This document shows, piece by piece, positions 9,189 through 17,864 of a stretch of DNA of 64,000 nt; the first letter of the stretch is position 1, and the number at the start of each line of letters is the position of its first letter. The stretch is from Kineosporia babensis. Its GTDB lineage: Bacteria; Actinomycetota; Actinomycetes; Actinomycetales; Kineosporiaceae. Below the pieces are notes generated by a model, which had not been told where the DNA came from, searched no databases, and worked only from the letters and a program-made list of their open reading frames with translations. The stretch is from positions 736,539-800,538 of the forward strand of contig NZ_JAJOMB010000001.1 of the NCBI RefSeq assembly GCF_021129305.1, given 5' to 3'. The position numbers were made by a program, and so were the translations under genes.

Positions 9189-10040
9189 GTGAAGGACGAT
9201 CGAAGAGCGCTCGTCCTGGCCGGGGGCGGCATCACCGGGATCGCATGGGAACTCGGCATCATCGCCGGCCTGGCGGAACTCGGTGTGGATCTGGCCGATG
9301 CAGACCTGGTGATCGGCACGTCGGCCGGTTCGGTGGCGGGGGCACAGTTGCGCTCCGGTACCCCGATCGAGCGGCTGTATGCGGAACAGCTGCGGGATGC
9401 GCGGGGTGAGGTACGGGCTTCTCCCCCGCGGCGAACTCTGCTGCGGCGGGCGCTGATCGGGATGACCCCGGGCACCGGGCCGAAGACGTGCCGGCGGATC
9501 GGCCGGGCGGCCTTGGCGGCGCGCACGGTGCCGGAGAGCACGCGGCGCACGGTGATCGAGAGCCGGCTGCCGGAGCGGGCCTGGCCTCAGGAGCCGTTCA
9601 AAGTCACTGCGGTAGACGCTTCCACCGGGGAACTCGTGGTGTTCGACAACGAGTCGGGGGTTGCGTTGGTGGACGCGGTGGGCGCGAGCTGCGCGGTGCC
9701 GATGGTCTGGCCCCCGGTCACGATTCGTGGGCGGCGCTACATCGACGGCGGGGTACGTTCCTGGGCCAATGCAGATCTGGCCAAAGGGTACGAGCGGGTA
9801 GTGGTGCTCTCTCCCTTCACTGCTCTGCTGGGGCGGCGCGGGCGCGTGGGGGCGCAGCTGAATCAGCTCGGGCCCGACGTGCAGAAGGTCGTGGTCATGC
9901 CCGATGCCAACACCAAGCGGGCGATGGGCTCGAACCCACTCGACCCGGCGTTCCGTTCGGATGCTGCCAAGGCCGGCCGGTCGCAGGCCCGGCTGGTGCG
10001 GGACCGGGTGGCCGGGGCCTGGGGACGGTCGCCGCGCTGA
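9189..10040 (+). CDS. Patatin-like phospholipase family protein
   Basis: 283 residues. The oxyanion hole GGGITGIAWELG at residues 12-23, the nucleophile elbow GTSAGS (Ser-Asp dyad) and the late DGG motif (YIDGGVRSW) are all present, so the catalytic dyad is intact. Predicted lipid acyl hydrolase, cytoplasmic since no signal peptide is visible. GTG 9189 is the only start ahead of the catalytic strand; its ribosome site is weak. The zinc-finger gene follows about 70 bases downstream. Confidence 0.9.
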   Translation: MKDDRRALVLAGGGITGIAWELGIIAGLAELGVDLADADLVIGTSAGSVAGAQLRSGTPIERLYAEQLRDARGEVRASPPRRTLLRRALIGMTPGTGPKTCRRIGRAALAARTVPESTRRTVIESRLPERAWPQEPFKVTAVDASTGELVVFDNESGVALVDAVGASCAVPMVWPPVTIRGRRYIDGGVRSWANADLAKGYERVVVLSPFTALLGRRGRVGAQLNQLGPDVQKVVVMPDANTKRAMGSNPLDPAFRSDAAKAGRSQARLVRDRVAGAWGRSPR

Positions 10041-10112
10041 GCCTGCGCCGGCTCGACCTCGCCGTTCTCGGTAGCTCCAAGACTGTCGGTGGTGCTGCCT
10101 ACTGTGGTCGAT

Positions 10113-10460
10113 ATGGACGAGCGGCAGGCGATTCTCAGCACCGTCAAGGCGGAGAGCCAGGCAACTCTGGCGGCCCTGGAGCACGAGCACGCCCGGATGA
10201 TCGAGGCGTCGCTGGACTCCAATGCCGACGACGAGCACGATCCGGAAGGCGCGACCATCGCCTTCGAGCGGGAGCAGCTGGCCGCCGCCCTGGCCCGTAC
10301 CCGGGCCGCGCTGGCCCGGATCGATCAGGCGCAGGCCGAACTGCAGGCCGGGCGTTACGGGGTCTGCGCCGGATGCGGTGAGCCGATCGCGGTGGCCCGC
10401 CTGGAGGCCCGGCCGCTGGCGACTCACTGCATCAGCTGCGCCGATGGGAGGCGCGTGTAG
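10113..10460 (+). CDS. DksA/TraR-family zinc-finger protein
   Basis: 115 residues from ATG 10113 (the frame opens at 10089). A helical N-terminal half with Glu/Ala coiled-coil character is followed by a four-Cys zinc finger, CAGCG at about residue 86 and CISC about 20 residues later. DksA-like proteins act in the RNA polymerase secondary channel; short actinobacterial forms like this are mostly uncharacterised, so a direct transcriptional role is an inference. The terminator hairpin at 10452-10481 includes its stop codon. Confidence 0.88.
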   Translation: MDERQAILSTVKAESQATLAALEHEHARMIEASLDSNADDEHDPEGATIAFEREQLAAALARTRAALARIDQAQAELQAGRYGVCAGCGEPIAVARLEARPLATHCISCADGRRV

Positions 10461-10481
10461 TCCCCTGGGGGACCACACGCG
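10452..10481. terminator. Hairpin terminator between the DksA-like gene and gltX
   Basis: CGCGTGT pairs with ACACGCG and GTCCCC with GGGGAC around a two-base loop, with one A/C mismatch. It spans the stop codon of the DksA-like gene and lies 30 bases past the end of convergent gltX, so it can serve both directions. Confidence 0.8.
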
Positions 10482-10510
10482 TCCATTGGTGGTGAAGGCT
10501 TTTGGAACCC

Positions 10511-12163
10511 TCAGCCGGCCAGCGCGCGCAGGCGGCGCAGCACCTCGTCCTGCCCCAGCACCACCGCGACCGCGTGCAGGTCGGGGCTGCGGGTCGAACC
10601 GGTCAGCGCCACCCGGACCAGCTGCGACGCCTCACGGATCGAGCCGGGGTAGGCATCCGGGTTCTTCTTGAACTCCTTGGGGCTGGGCGCAAAGTTGTTC
10701 TTGGCGCCGGCCTCGCGCAGCTGGTTGAACCACTCCGGCTGCTCATCCAGGTGCTGATAGTCCTCGACCAGGGTGCTCACGTACGCCGAAACCACCTCGG
10801 GGGCAACGTTCAGCGGGGTGACGCGCTCGTCGGCCGGGCCGGCGACGGGGGTGAACAGCGCGGAGAGGAAGAAGCCGTACTGCGGGCGGAAGTCCGACCA
10901 CTTGCGCAGGTCCTTGCGGGGGTTGTCGACGCCCTCGCGCTCCACGCCGATCGCCTTGACCGCGTTGTCCTTGTCCGCCTTCAGCACCTCGGCCAGCTCG
11001 GCGTCGAACTGCTCCGCCCAGACCAGAACCTGCTCGTAAACCTGCTCGGAGCTGAGGGTGGAGATGTAGTCGGCGCTCTGCCCCTCCAGCTTCACCAGGT
11101 CCACCAGCGGGCCCGCCACACCGAACTGGTCCAGCTCGAGCGGGGTGCTCAGCGCTTCGTCGAGGGGGAGCTCGGCCAGTCGGCCGTTGGCCAGACCGCG
11201 CAGGTAGTACTGCACGGCGGCGGCCGGGAAACCCTGCTCGATGTAGAACTCGACGCCGGCTTCCGGGTCCTTGCGCTTGGACAGCTTGCGCTTGCCCCCG
11301 GGGATCATCTTCATCAGGGGGGCGATGTGCGCGTACGTCGGGCGCTCGAAGCCCAGGGCGTCGAACAGCTGCAGGTGCAGGGGCACCGAGCTGATCCATT
11401 CCTCGCCCCGGATGACGTGGGTGACGCGCATCAGGTGGTCGTCCACGGCGTGGGCGAAGTGGTACGTGGGCAGGCGCGGGCTGGAGGCGCTGCTCTTCAG
11501 GATGACCGCGTCGTTCCGGTTGGCCTCGTGCTGCAGCTTGCCGCGGATCGCGTCCTCGAAGCTGATCCGCAGCGGGCCGTCCTCCGGGGTCCGGAAGCGC
11601 ACGACGTAGGGGCGGCCCTCGTCCAGCGCCTTCTGCGCGTCCTCGTCGGAGGCGTGCCGCCAGATCGCCCAGCGACCGTAGTAGCCGGTGGGGGCCTTGG
11701 AGGCTTCCTGGCGGGCGCGGATGTCGGCCAGCTCCTCCGGGGTGGCGAAGCAGAGGTAGGCCTTGCCCTCGCGCAGGAGCTCGCGCACGAAGGTCAGGTA
11801 GAGGGCCTCGCGCTGGGACTGGAAGTACGGGCCGTACTCACCGCCGGCCAGGGCGGACTCATCGGGCTCGACGCCGAAGTACTCGAACGCGCGGGTGAAC
11901 TGCTCGGCGGCACCCTCGACCTCACGGGCCTGGTCGGTGTCCTCCACCCGCAGCAGGTAGTGGCCCCCGGTGCGACCGGCCAGGTCCTTGTTGATCATGC
12001 CGACGTACAGGCCGCCGATGTGCACGGAACCGGTCGGGGAGGGGCCGAGCCGGGTCACCATCGCGCCCTCGGGCAGCTCCCGGGGCGGGTACTGCTGTTC
12101 CAGCTCGGCCGGGGAGGGGAGGTCGGCGGGGAACAGGGAGTCGATGACCTGGCGGTCGAGCAT
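10511..12163 (-). CDS. gltX: Glutamyl-tRNA synthetase, long clostridial-type form
   Basis: 550 residues. Class I synthetase: the HIGH-equivalent is HIGG in RLGPSPTGSVHIGGLYVG, and the KMSKS-equivalent is KLSKRKDP. HVIRGEEWISSVPLHLQLF is typical of GluRS. The overall sequence (an opening like LFP...YPPRxLPEGA, FQSQREALY, YGRWAIWRH, RKDLRKWSDF) recalls the about 550-residue GluRS of clostridia rather than the shorter actinobacterial GltX, so this may be a second copy in the genome. It charges tRNA-Glu; whether it also charges tRNA-Gln cannot be told. Divergent from ileS. Confidence 0.88.
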   Translation of the reverse strand: MLDRQVIDSLFPADLPSPAELEQQYPPRELPEGAMVTRLGPSPTGSVHIGGLYVGMINKDLAGRTGGHYLLRVEDTDQAREVEGAAEQFTRAFEYFGVEPDESALAGGEYGPYFQSQREALYLTFVRELLREGKAYLCFATPEELADIRARQEASKAPTGYYGRWAIWRHASDEDAQKALDEGRPYVVRFRTPEDGPLRISFEDAIRGKLQHEANRNDAVILKSSASSPRLPTYHFAHAVDDHLMRVTHVIRGEEWISSVPLHLQLFDALGFERPTYAHIAPLMKMIPGGKRKLSKRKDPEAGVEFYIEQGFPAAAVQYYLRGLANGRLAELPLDEALSTPLELDQFGVAGPLVDLVKLEGQSADYISTLSSEQVYEQVLVWAEQFDAELAEVLKADKDNAVKAIGVEREGVDNPRKDLRKWSDFRPQYGFFLSALFTPVAGPADERVTPLNVAPEVVSAYVSTLVEDYQHLDEQPEWFNQLREAGAKNNFAPSPKEFKKNPDAYPGSIREASQLVRVALTGSTRSPDLHAVAVVLGQDEVLRRLRALAG

Positions 12164-12271
12164 TGGGGTCCAGTCTCTGTGTCGTCACGGGTTCAACTAC
12201 TTCGAGTATTGCCATCAGCGCTCGAAGCACGCGATCTAAAGTAATCGCATCGATGCTAGTGCCGCGGCGCC

Positions 12272-12300
12272 CGGATCTGATTTGCCGAACTGCGTATGAT
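12272..12300 (+). promoter_or_regulatory. Candidate ileS promoter
   Basis: TATGAT at 12295-12300 is a good -10 hexamer placed so that transcription would begin about 7 bases on, just ahead of T-box Stem I (5' arm near 12310). The -35 region around 12272-12277 is weak. The fit with the leader start is the main support. Confidence 0.5.
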
Positions 12301-12306
12301 CGATGC

Positions 12307-12530
12307 AGCGGCTTCGACCCGGCCATCACCGGTGAGCCTCCGGAAGAACAGAGAACGCCTCCCAGCGCTCTCCCAGTAGAACCGGACGTCCTCGGCGCAC
12401 GTCACAGCGTCTTCGAGCGGCAGTCGTCCTCCGGGGCAACTGCAAGCGGGGTGGTACCGCGGAGCCGCACAGCTTCGTCCCCGCATGAGTCCCTTGCCCC
12501 AGAGCTCATGCGATTGACGAGGAGCGTCCT
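12307..12530 (+). promoter_or_regulatory. T-box leader of ileS (actinobacterial, translational type)
   Basis: The element lies in the 230 bases before ileS. A very short Stem I forms from GGCT...CCGG pairing with CCGG...AGCC, and its loop shows CCATCA with the isoleucine specifier codon ATC at 12325-12327. It is followed by the conserved linker GAGCCTCCGGAAGAAC. The T-box sequence GGGTGGTACCGCGG (12449-12462) has TGGT, matching a tRNA-Ile end with discriminator A. Downstream, CGCATGAG (12482-12489) pairs with CTCATGCG (12505-12512) next to the ribosome site GAGGAG. Uncharged tRNA-Ile should release the ribosome site and raise IleRS synthesis, as known for mycobacterial ileS. I see no terminator hairpin, which supports translational control. 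Confidence 0.92.
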
Positions 12531-12534
12531 TCCG

Positions 12535-15500
12535 ATGGCCGAACCCACGTTCGCCACCCCCTTCTCCAGCCTCCCCACGCGGATCGACCTGCCCGCCACG
12601 GATCACAAGATCATCGACTGGTGGAAGCAGAACCGGATCTTCGAGCGCACCCTGGAGCGCACCAAGGACGGCGCCCCCTGGGTGTTCTACGAGGGCCCGC
12701 CCACCGCCAACGGCGCCCCCGGCACGCACCACGTCGAGGCCCGGGTGTTCAAGGACCTCTTCCCGCGCTACCGCACGATGAAGGGCTACTCGGTCCCCCG
12801 CCAGGCCGGCTGGGACTGCCACGGCCTGCCGGTCGAGCTGGCCGTCGAGAAGGAACTCACCCTCTCCGGCAAGCCCGACATCGAGAACGTCGGCATCGCC
12901 TTCTTCAACCAGCGCTGCCGCGAGTCGGTGACCCGCCACGTCGGTGAGTTCGCCCAGCTCACCGAGCGGATGGGCTACTGGATCGACCTGGACAACCCGT
13001 ACGAGACGATGTCCCCGGAGTACGTGGACAGCGTCTGGTGGTCGCTCAAGAAGATCCACACCGACGGACGCCTGAACGAGGACTTCCGGGTCACCCCGTA
13101 CTGCCCGCGCTGCGGCACCGCGCTGTCCGACCACGAGGTCGCGCAGGGGTACGAGAACGTCAAGGACCCGTCCGTCTACGTCCGCTTCCCGCTCGTCGAG
13201 CCGCTCGCCGGGCACGCCGACGCCGAACTCCTGATCTGGACCACCACCCCCTGGACCCTGGTCTCCAACACCGCGGTCGCCGTCCACCCGGACGTCACCT
13301 ACGTGCTGGCGAAGAACGACAAGGGGACGTTCGTGGTGGCCCAGCCGCTGCAGGCGGCGGTTCTGGGGGAGGACGCCGAGGTGCTCGCCGAGTTCCCCGG
13401 CCGCGACCTCGAAGGCGCGCGCTACCAGCGTCCGTTCGATCTGATCGAAATCCCCGACGCGCACCGGGTGGTGCTCGCGGAGTACGTGACCACCGCGGAC
13501 GGTACCGGTCTGGTGCACCAGGCGCCCGCTTTCGGCGCCGACGACCTCCTGGTCGCGCGGGCGAACAACCTGCCGGTGGTCAACCCGGTGGCCGGCAACG
13601 GGCACTTCAAGGAGGACGTGCCGCTGGTCGGCGGGCTGTTCTTCAAGGAGGCCGACGAGCCGCTGATCATGGACATGAAGAAGCGCGGCGTGCTCTTCCG
13701 CTCGCAGCGCTTCGAGCACTCGTACCCGCACTGCTGGCGCTGCCACACGCCGCTGATGTACTACGCGCAGCCTGCCTGGTACATCCGCACCACCTCCGTG
13801 CGGCAGGAACTGCTCCGGGAGAACGAGCAGACCAACTGGTACCCCGAGCACATCAAGCACGGCCGCTTCGGCGACTGGCTGGAGAACAACATCGACTGGG
13901 CGCTGTCCCGGTCGCGCTACTGGGGTACTCCCCTCCCCCTTTGGCGCTGCGAGGACGACCACGTCACCGCGATCGGTTCCCGTAAGGAACTCGGCGAGCT
14001 CGCCGGCCAGGATCTGTCCGAACTGGACCCGCACCGTCCGTTCATCGACGAGATCACCTTCGCCTGCCCCACCTGCCAGAAGACCGCCACGCGGGTGCCC
14101 GAGGTGATCGACGCCTGGTACGACTCCGGCGCGATGCCGTTCGCCGCGATCGGCTACCCGCACGTCGAGGGCAGCGAAAAGGCCCTGGAGAGCCGCTATC
14201 CGGCGCAGTACATCGCCGAGGCGATCGACCAGACCCGCGGCTGGTTCTACTCCCTGATGGCCGTCGGCACCCTGGTGTTCGACCGCTCCCCCTACGAGAA
14301 CGTCGTCTGCCTGGGCCACATCATGGCCGAGGACGGCCGCAAGATGAGCAAGCACCTGGGCAACATCCTGGCGCCGATCCCGCTGATGGACGCGCACGGC
14401 GCCGACGCCCTGCGCTGGTTCATGGCCTGCTCCGGTTCCCCCTGGTCGCCGCGCCGGGTCGGCCCGGGCCCGCTGGACGAGATCACCCGCAAGCTCCTGT
14501 CCACCTACTGGAGCACGGCGTCGTTCTTCAGCCTCTACGCCAGCCACGTCGACTGGACCCCGGCCTCGGCCCGTCCGGTCAGCGAGCGCAGCACCCTGGA
14601 CCGCTGGGTGCTGGGCGAACTGCACGCTCTGGCGCGCGACGTGGACGAGAAGCTGGAGAACTACGACACCGCCGGAACCGGGCGGGTGCTGGGCGATTTC
14701 GTCGACGACCTGTCCAACTGGTACGTGCGGCGTTCGCGTCAGCGTTTCTGGGACGGCGACATGGACGCCCTGGTCACGCTGTACGAGTGCCTGGACGTAC
14801 TGACCCGCCTGCTGGCGCCGATCGTCCCGTTCATCACCGAAGAGGTCTGGCAGCTGGTGGTGCGGCCGGGCAACTCCGCGGCCCCCGAGTCGGTGCACCT
14901 GGCCGACTGGCCGGTGGCGGACACGTCGCTGATCAGCGCCTCCCTGTCGGAAGAAGTGCGGTTCGCGCGCAATGCCGTGGAGGCCGGCCGGGCTGCCCGT
15001 AAGGCCAGCAAGGTACGTGTGCGCCAGCCGCTTTCGGCCGCGTTCGTGGGCCTGCCGGGCGGGGTCACGCTGTCGCAGGCGCTGCTGGACGACATCGCCG
15101 AAGAGCTCAACGTGAAGAAGCTGGACACCCTGGCCTCGGCCGGCGCGGTGGTCGACGTCGAGGTCAAGCCGAACTTCCGGGCGCTCGGCAAGCGTTTCGG
15201 CAAGCAGACCCAGGTGGTGGCCAAGGCGCTGTCCGCGCTGCCGGCCGAGGAGATCGTGGCGGCGCTGCGCACCGAGGGCGCGGTCAAGGTGGACTTCGAG
15301 GGTTCGCCGGTCGACATCACCGCGGAAGACGTTGTGGTGACCGAGCTTCCGCGTTCGGGCTGGGTGGTCGAGACTCAGCGCGGGGTGACCATCGCGCTGG
15401 ACACCGAGGTCACCCCCGAACTCGAGGTCGAGGGCCTGGCCCGGGACGTGGTGCGGGTGGTGCAGCAGGCCCGGCGCGATGCCGACCTGGACATCTCCGA

Positions 15501-15702
15501 CCGGATCAGGCTGGTGGTCACGGCTCCGGCCGAGGTGCTCGAAGCAGTGCGCGCCCACCAGGAATTCGTGCTCGGAGAGGTGCTCGGCGAATCGGTCGAC
15601 CTGGCCGAGCACACCCCGGACGGCGCGCCGGACGCCTTGTCGGGTGGGTTCGCCGGAATCGTCGGCGAGGTCGAGATCACGGTCTCGGTGACGAAGGCCT
15701 GA
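12535..15702 (+). CDS. ileS: Isoleucyl-tRNA synthetase
   Basis: 1055 residues from ATG 12535, the usual length of the actinobacterial (eukaryote-like) IleRS. The HIGH motif appears as GTHH in PPTANGAPGTHHVEAR; WDCHGLPVE follows. The editing (CP1) domain contains the WTTTPWTL Thr-rich segment, and the KMSKS loop is KMSKH (GRKMSKHLGN). A C-terminal anticodon-binding domain (LSNWYVRRSRQRFWDGD, ending in the DUF5915-like region) completes it. The frame is open further upstream but that part is the T-box leader. GAGGAG lies 10 bases before the ATG. Confidence 0.98.
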   Translation: MAEPTFATPFSSLPTRIDLPATDHKIIDWWKQNRIFERTLERTKDGAPWVFYEGPPTANGAPGTHHVEARVFKDLFPRYRTMKGYSVPRQAGWDCHGLPVELAVEKELTLSGKPDIENVGIAFFNQRCRESVTRHVGEFAQLTERMGYWIDLDNPYETMSPEYVDSVWWSLKKIHTDGRLNEDFRVTPYCPRCGTALSDHEVAQGYENVKDPSVYVRFPLVEPLAGHADAELLIWTTTPWTLVSNTAVAVHPDVTYVLAKNDKGTFVVAQPLQAAVLGEDAEVLAEFPGRDLEGARYQRPFDLIEIPDAHRVVLAEYVTTADGTGLVHQAPAFGADDLLVARANNLPVVNPVAGNGHFKEDVPLVGGLFFKEADEPLIMDMKKRGVLFRSQRFEHSYPHCWRCHTPLMYYAQPAWYIRTTSVRQELLRENEQTNWYPEHIKHGRFGDWLENNIDWALSRSRYWGTPLPLWRCEDDHVTAIGSRKELGELAGQDLSELDPHRPFIDEITFACPTCQKTATRVPEVIDAWYDSGAMPFAAIGYPHVEGSEKALESRYPAQYIAEAIDQTRGWFYSLMAVGTLVFDRSPYENVVCLGHIMAEDGRKMSKHLGNILAPIPLMDAHGADALRWFMACSGSPWSPRRVGPGPLDEITRKLLSTYWSTASFFSLYASHVDWTPASARPVSERSTLDRWVLGELHALARDVDEKLENYDTAGTGRVLGDFVDDLSNWYVRRSRQRFWDGDMDALVTLYECLDVLTRLLAPIVPFITEEVWQLVVRPGNSAAPESVHLADWPVADTSLISASLSEEVRFARNAVEAGRAARKASKVRVRQPLSAAFVGLPGGVTLSQALLDDIAEELNVKKLDTLASAGAVVDVEVKPNFRALGKRFGKQTQVVAKALSALPAEEIVAALRTEGAVKVDFEGSPVDITAEDVVVTELPRSGWVVETQRGVTIALDTEVTPELEVEGLARDVVRVVQQARRDADLDISDRIRLVVTAPAEVLEAVRAHQEFVLGEVLGESVDLAEHTPDGAPDALSGGFAGIVGEVEITVSVTKA

Positions 15703-15722
15703 TCTTGCCGTAAAAGCCGATC

Positions 15723-15767
15723 GGGGACGTCGGCGAGGACTCAATCGTGAGTCTCGCCGACGTCCCC
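15723..15767. terminator. Bidirectional terminator between ileS and ino1
   Basis: A 20-bp stem beginning GGGGACGTCGGCGAG and closing CTCGCCGACGTCCCC, with one bulged G and a short loop. It lies between two convergent genes. Confidence 0.9.
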
Positions 15768-15790
15768 AATCAGGTTGGAACTACTGCGGA

Positions 15791-16864
15791 TCAGACCTCG
15801 CCGCGGATGAACTTCTCCACGTCTTCCTTGGCCTGACGGTCCTCGACCTGGACCGGCGGGGACTTCATGAAGTACGCGGAGGCCGAGACGACCGGGCCGC
15901 CGACGCCGCGGTCCTTGGCGATCTTCGCGGCGCGCAGGGCGTCGATGATCACACCGGCCGAGTTCGGGGAGTCCCAGACCTCGAGCTTGTACTCCAGGTT
16001 CAGCGGGACGTCACCGAACGCGCGGCCCTCGAGGCGGACGTACGCCCACTTGCGGTCGTCCAGCCACTGCACGTAGTCGCTCGGGCCGATGTGCACGTTG
16101 CGGGCGCCCAGGTCGTGCTCGATGTTGCTGGTGACGGCCTGCGTCTTGGAGATCTTCTTGGACTCCAGGCGGTCCCGCTCGAGCATGTTCTTGAAGTCCA
16201 TGTTGCCGCCGACGTTCAGCTGGTAGGTGCGGTCCAGCACCACGCCGCGGTCCTCGAACAGCTTCGCCATCACGCGGTGCGTGATGGTGGCGCCGACCTG
16301 GCTCTTGATGTCGTCACCGACGATCGGGACACCGGCGTCGATGAACTTCTGCGCCCACTCCGGGTCGGAGGCGATGAACACCGGCAGGGCGTTGACGAAG
16401 GCCACGCCCGCGTCGATCGCGGCCTGGGCGTAGAACTTGTCGGCGTCCTCGGAACCCACCGGCAGGTAGCTGACCAGGACGTCGACCTTGCGCTCCTTGA
16501 GCACGGCGACGATGTCGGCCGGCTCCTCGGGCGACTCCTCGATCGTCTCGCGGTAGTACTTGCCCAGACCGTCGAGGGTGTGACCGCGCTGCACGGTGAC
16601 GCCGGTCGGCGGCACGTCGGCGATCTTGATGGTGTTGTTCTCGCTGTTGTTGATCGCCTCGGCCAGGTCGAAGCCGACCTTCTTGGCGTCGACGTCGAAA
16701 GCCGCGACGAACTCGATGTCACGCACGTGGTAGTCGCCGAACTGGACGTGCATCAGACCGGGGACCGTGCCCTGCGGGTCAGCATCAGCGTAGAAGTGGA
16801 CGCCCTGCACGAGCGAGGACGCGCAGTTACCTACGCCGACGATGGCAACGCGGATGGAACCCAT
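15791..16864 (-). CDS. ino1: Myo-inositol-1-phosphate synthase
   Basis: 357 residues, matching the mycobacterial/actinobacterial Ino1 size. An N-terminal NAD-binding Rossmann fold ([18 protein letters not shown]) precedes the catalytic region with [44 protein letters not shown] and [10 protein letters not shown], including the conserved active-site lysines. Converts glucose-6-phosphate to inositol-3-phosphate for phosphatidylinositol and mycothiol. AAGGAGA at good spacing before ATG 16864. padR lies 45 bases upstream on the same strand, so the two may be cotranscribed. Confidence 0.97.
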   Translation of the reverse strand: MGSIRVAIVGVGNCASSLVQGVHFYADADPQGTVPGLMHVQFGDYHVRDIEFVAAFDVDAKKVGFDLAEAINNSENNTIKIADVPPTGVTVQRGHTLDGLGKYYRETIEESPEEPADIVAVLKERKVDVLVSYLPVGSEDADKFYAQAAIDAGVAFVNALPVFIASDPEWAQKFIDAGVPIVGDDIKSQVGATITHRVMAKLFEDRGVVLDRTYQLNVGGNMDFKNMLERDRLESKKISKTQAVTSNIEHDLGARNVHIGPSDYVQWLDDRKWAYVRLEGRAFGDVPLNLEYKLEVWDSPNSAGVIIDALRAAKIAKDRGVGGPVVSASAYFMKSPPVQVEDRQAKEDVEKFIRGEV

Positions 16865-16909
16865 GCGTTTCTCCTTGGTTTCTAACGGGGTCGTGAGCGA
16901 GAACCGGGG

Positions 16910-17512
16910 TTAACGGTCGTCGTCAGGGGGGTGAGTCATGTTGCTCGCCCGCTCGGTGTCGATCAGCTCCGAGAGCCACCGCACCTCGCGGTCCACGGAT
17001 TCGAGGCCGTGTCGCTGCAGTTCGAGCGTGTACTGCTCGGCCCGTTCCCTGCTGCGCTGCATGGATTGCCGGTAGCCCTCGCGCCGCTCTTCGAGCCGGC
17101 TGCGCCGGCCCTCCAGGATCTGCAGCCGGGTGACGGCGTCGGTCCGGGCGAAGAAGGCGAAGTGCACGTCGAACCGCTCGTCCTCCCAGGCCGCCGGCCC
17201 GGGGTGGCTGACCAGGGACTGGAAGTGTTCCTTACCCTCTGCGGTGAGCTCGTAGACGATCTTGGCCCGCCGGCCGCCCAGCGGGGAGGCCGGCGGAACC
17301 GCGTCCGGACCGGGCGCCGGGGTGCCGGCCTCGCGGATCCAGCCGGAAGCCAGCAACGACTTCAGGCAGGGATACAGCGTGCCGTACGAGAGCGCCCGGA
17401 ACGGGCCGAGCAGGGCGTTGAGCCGTTTGCGCAGCTCGTAGCCGTGCAGGCCGGACTCCTGAAGCAGACCGAGGACGGCCAGCTCGAGAACGTCGCCGCG
17501 ACGACGACTCAT
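16910..17512 (-). CDS. PadR-family transcriptional regulator
   Basis: 200 residues from ATG 17512, with GGGGAGG seven bases upstream; the longer frame to 17800 crosses the operator region and is not coding. The N-terminal winged helix (VLELAVLGLLQESGLHGYELRKRL, then SYGTLYPCLKSLLASGWI) is typical PadR; the helical C-terminal half (LEERREGYRQSMQ...) should make the dimer. Sits directly before ino1, the same pairing as in mycobacteria. Probably represses its own promoter through the palindromes at 17585-17615; the ligand is unknown. Confidence 0.93.
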   Translation of the reverse strand: MSRRRGDVLELAVLGLLQESGLHGYELRKRLNALLGPFRALSYGTLYPCLKSLLASGWIREAGTPAPGPDAVPPASPLGGRRAKIVYELTAEGKEHFQSLVSHPGPAAWEDERFDVHFAFFARTDAVTRLQILEGRRSRLEERREGYRQSMQRSRERAEQYTLELQRHGLESVDREVRWLSELIDTERASNMTHPPDDDR

Positions 17513-17584
17513 GCCGGTACCTCCCCTTCCTGCTTCTGCCGGTGGAACTGGTCTCGGATGCGTGAGGCCGCGCCTACGCTTCGC

Positions 17585-17615
17585 TACATCGCAGTGATGT
17601 ATCGGAGCGATATAT
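17585..17615. promoter_or_regulatory. Double palindrome, candidate PadR operator
   Basis: Two overlapping inverted repeats lie about 70 bases upstream of padR: TACATC-gcagt-GATGTA (17585-17601, perfect) and ATGTATCG-gag-CGATATAT (17597-17615, one mismatch). The AT-rich dyads stand out in the GC-rich background and resemble ATGT/ACAT-type PadR sites. The 17513-17864 interval lies between divergent padR and the PBP gene, so the site could act on both; no other feature is evident there. Confidence 0.65.
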
Positions 17616-17864
17616 CCGAGCGTCGGATTGACGATACGACGCGGTGAACCCGAGGACAAGACCGGGTGGATCACAGTGAACGAGGGCAAATAAAGGGAGT
17701 AGGTCGGGTTTAAAGCCGCTCTAGGCGCAGACCGCACACAGCTGGACCCCGTACCCTCGTCACCGGCGGATTTGGGAAGAAGAGGGGGGCCGCCGCACAC
17801 TGGAGCGATCCGTCATTCGGACGAATGCCTCACGGCGTACGGAAACAGGAGGGCATCGAGCACC

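Noticed and set aside
12163..12534. Upstream extension of the ileS frame
   Set aside because: This stretch is the promoter and T-box leader; family alignment and GAGGAG place the start at 12535.
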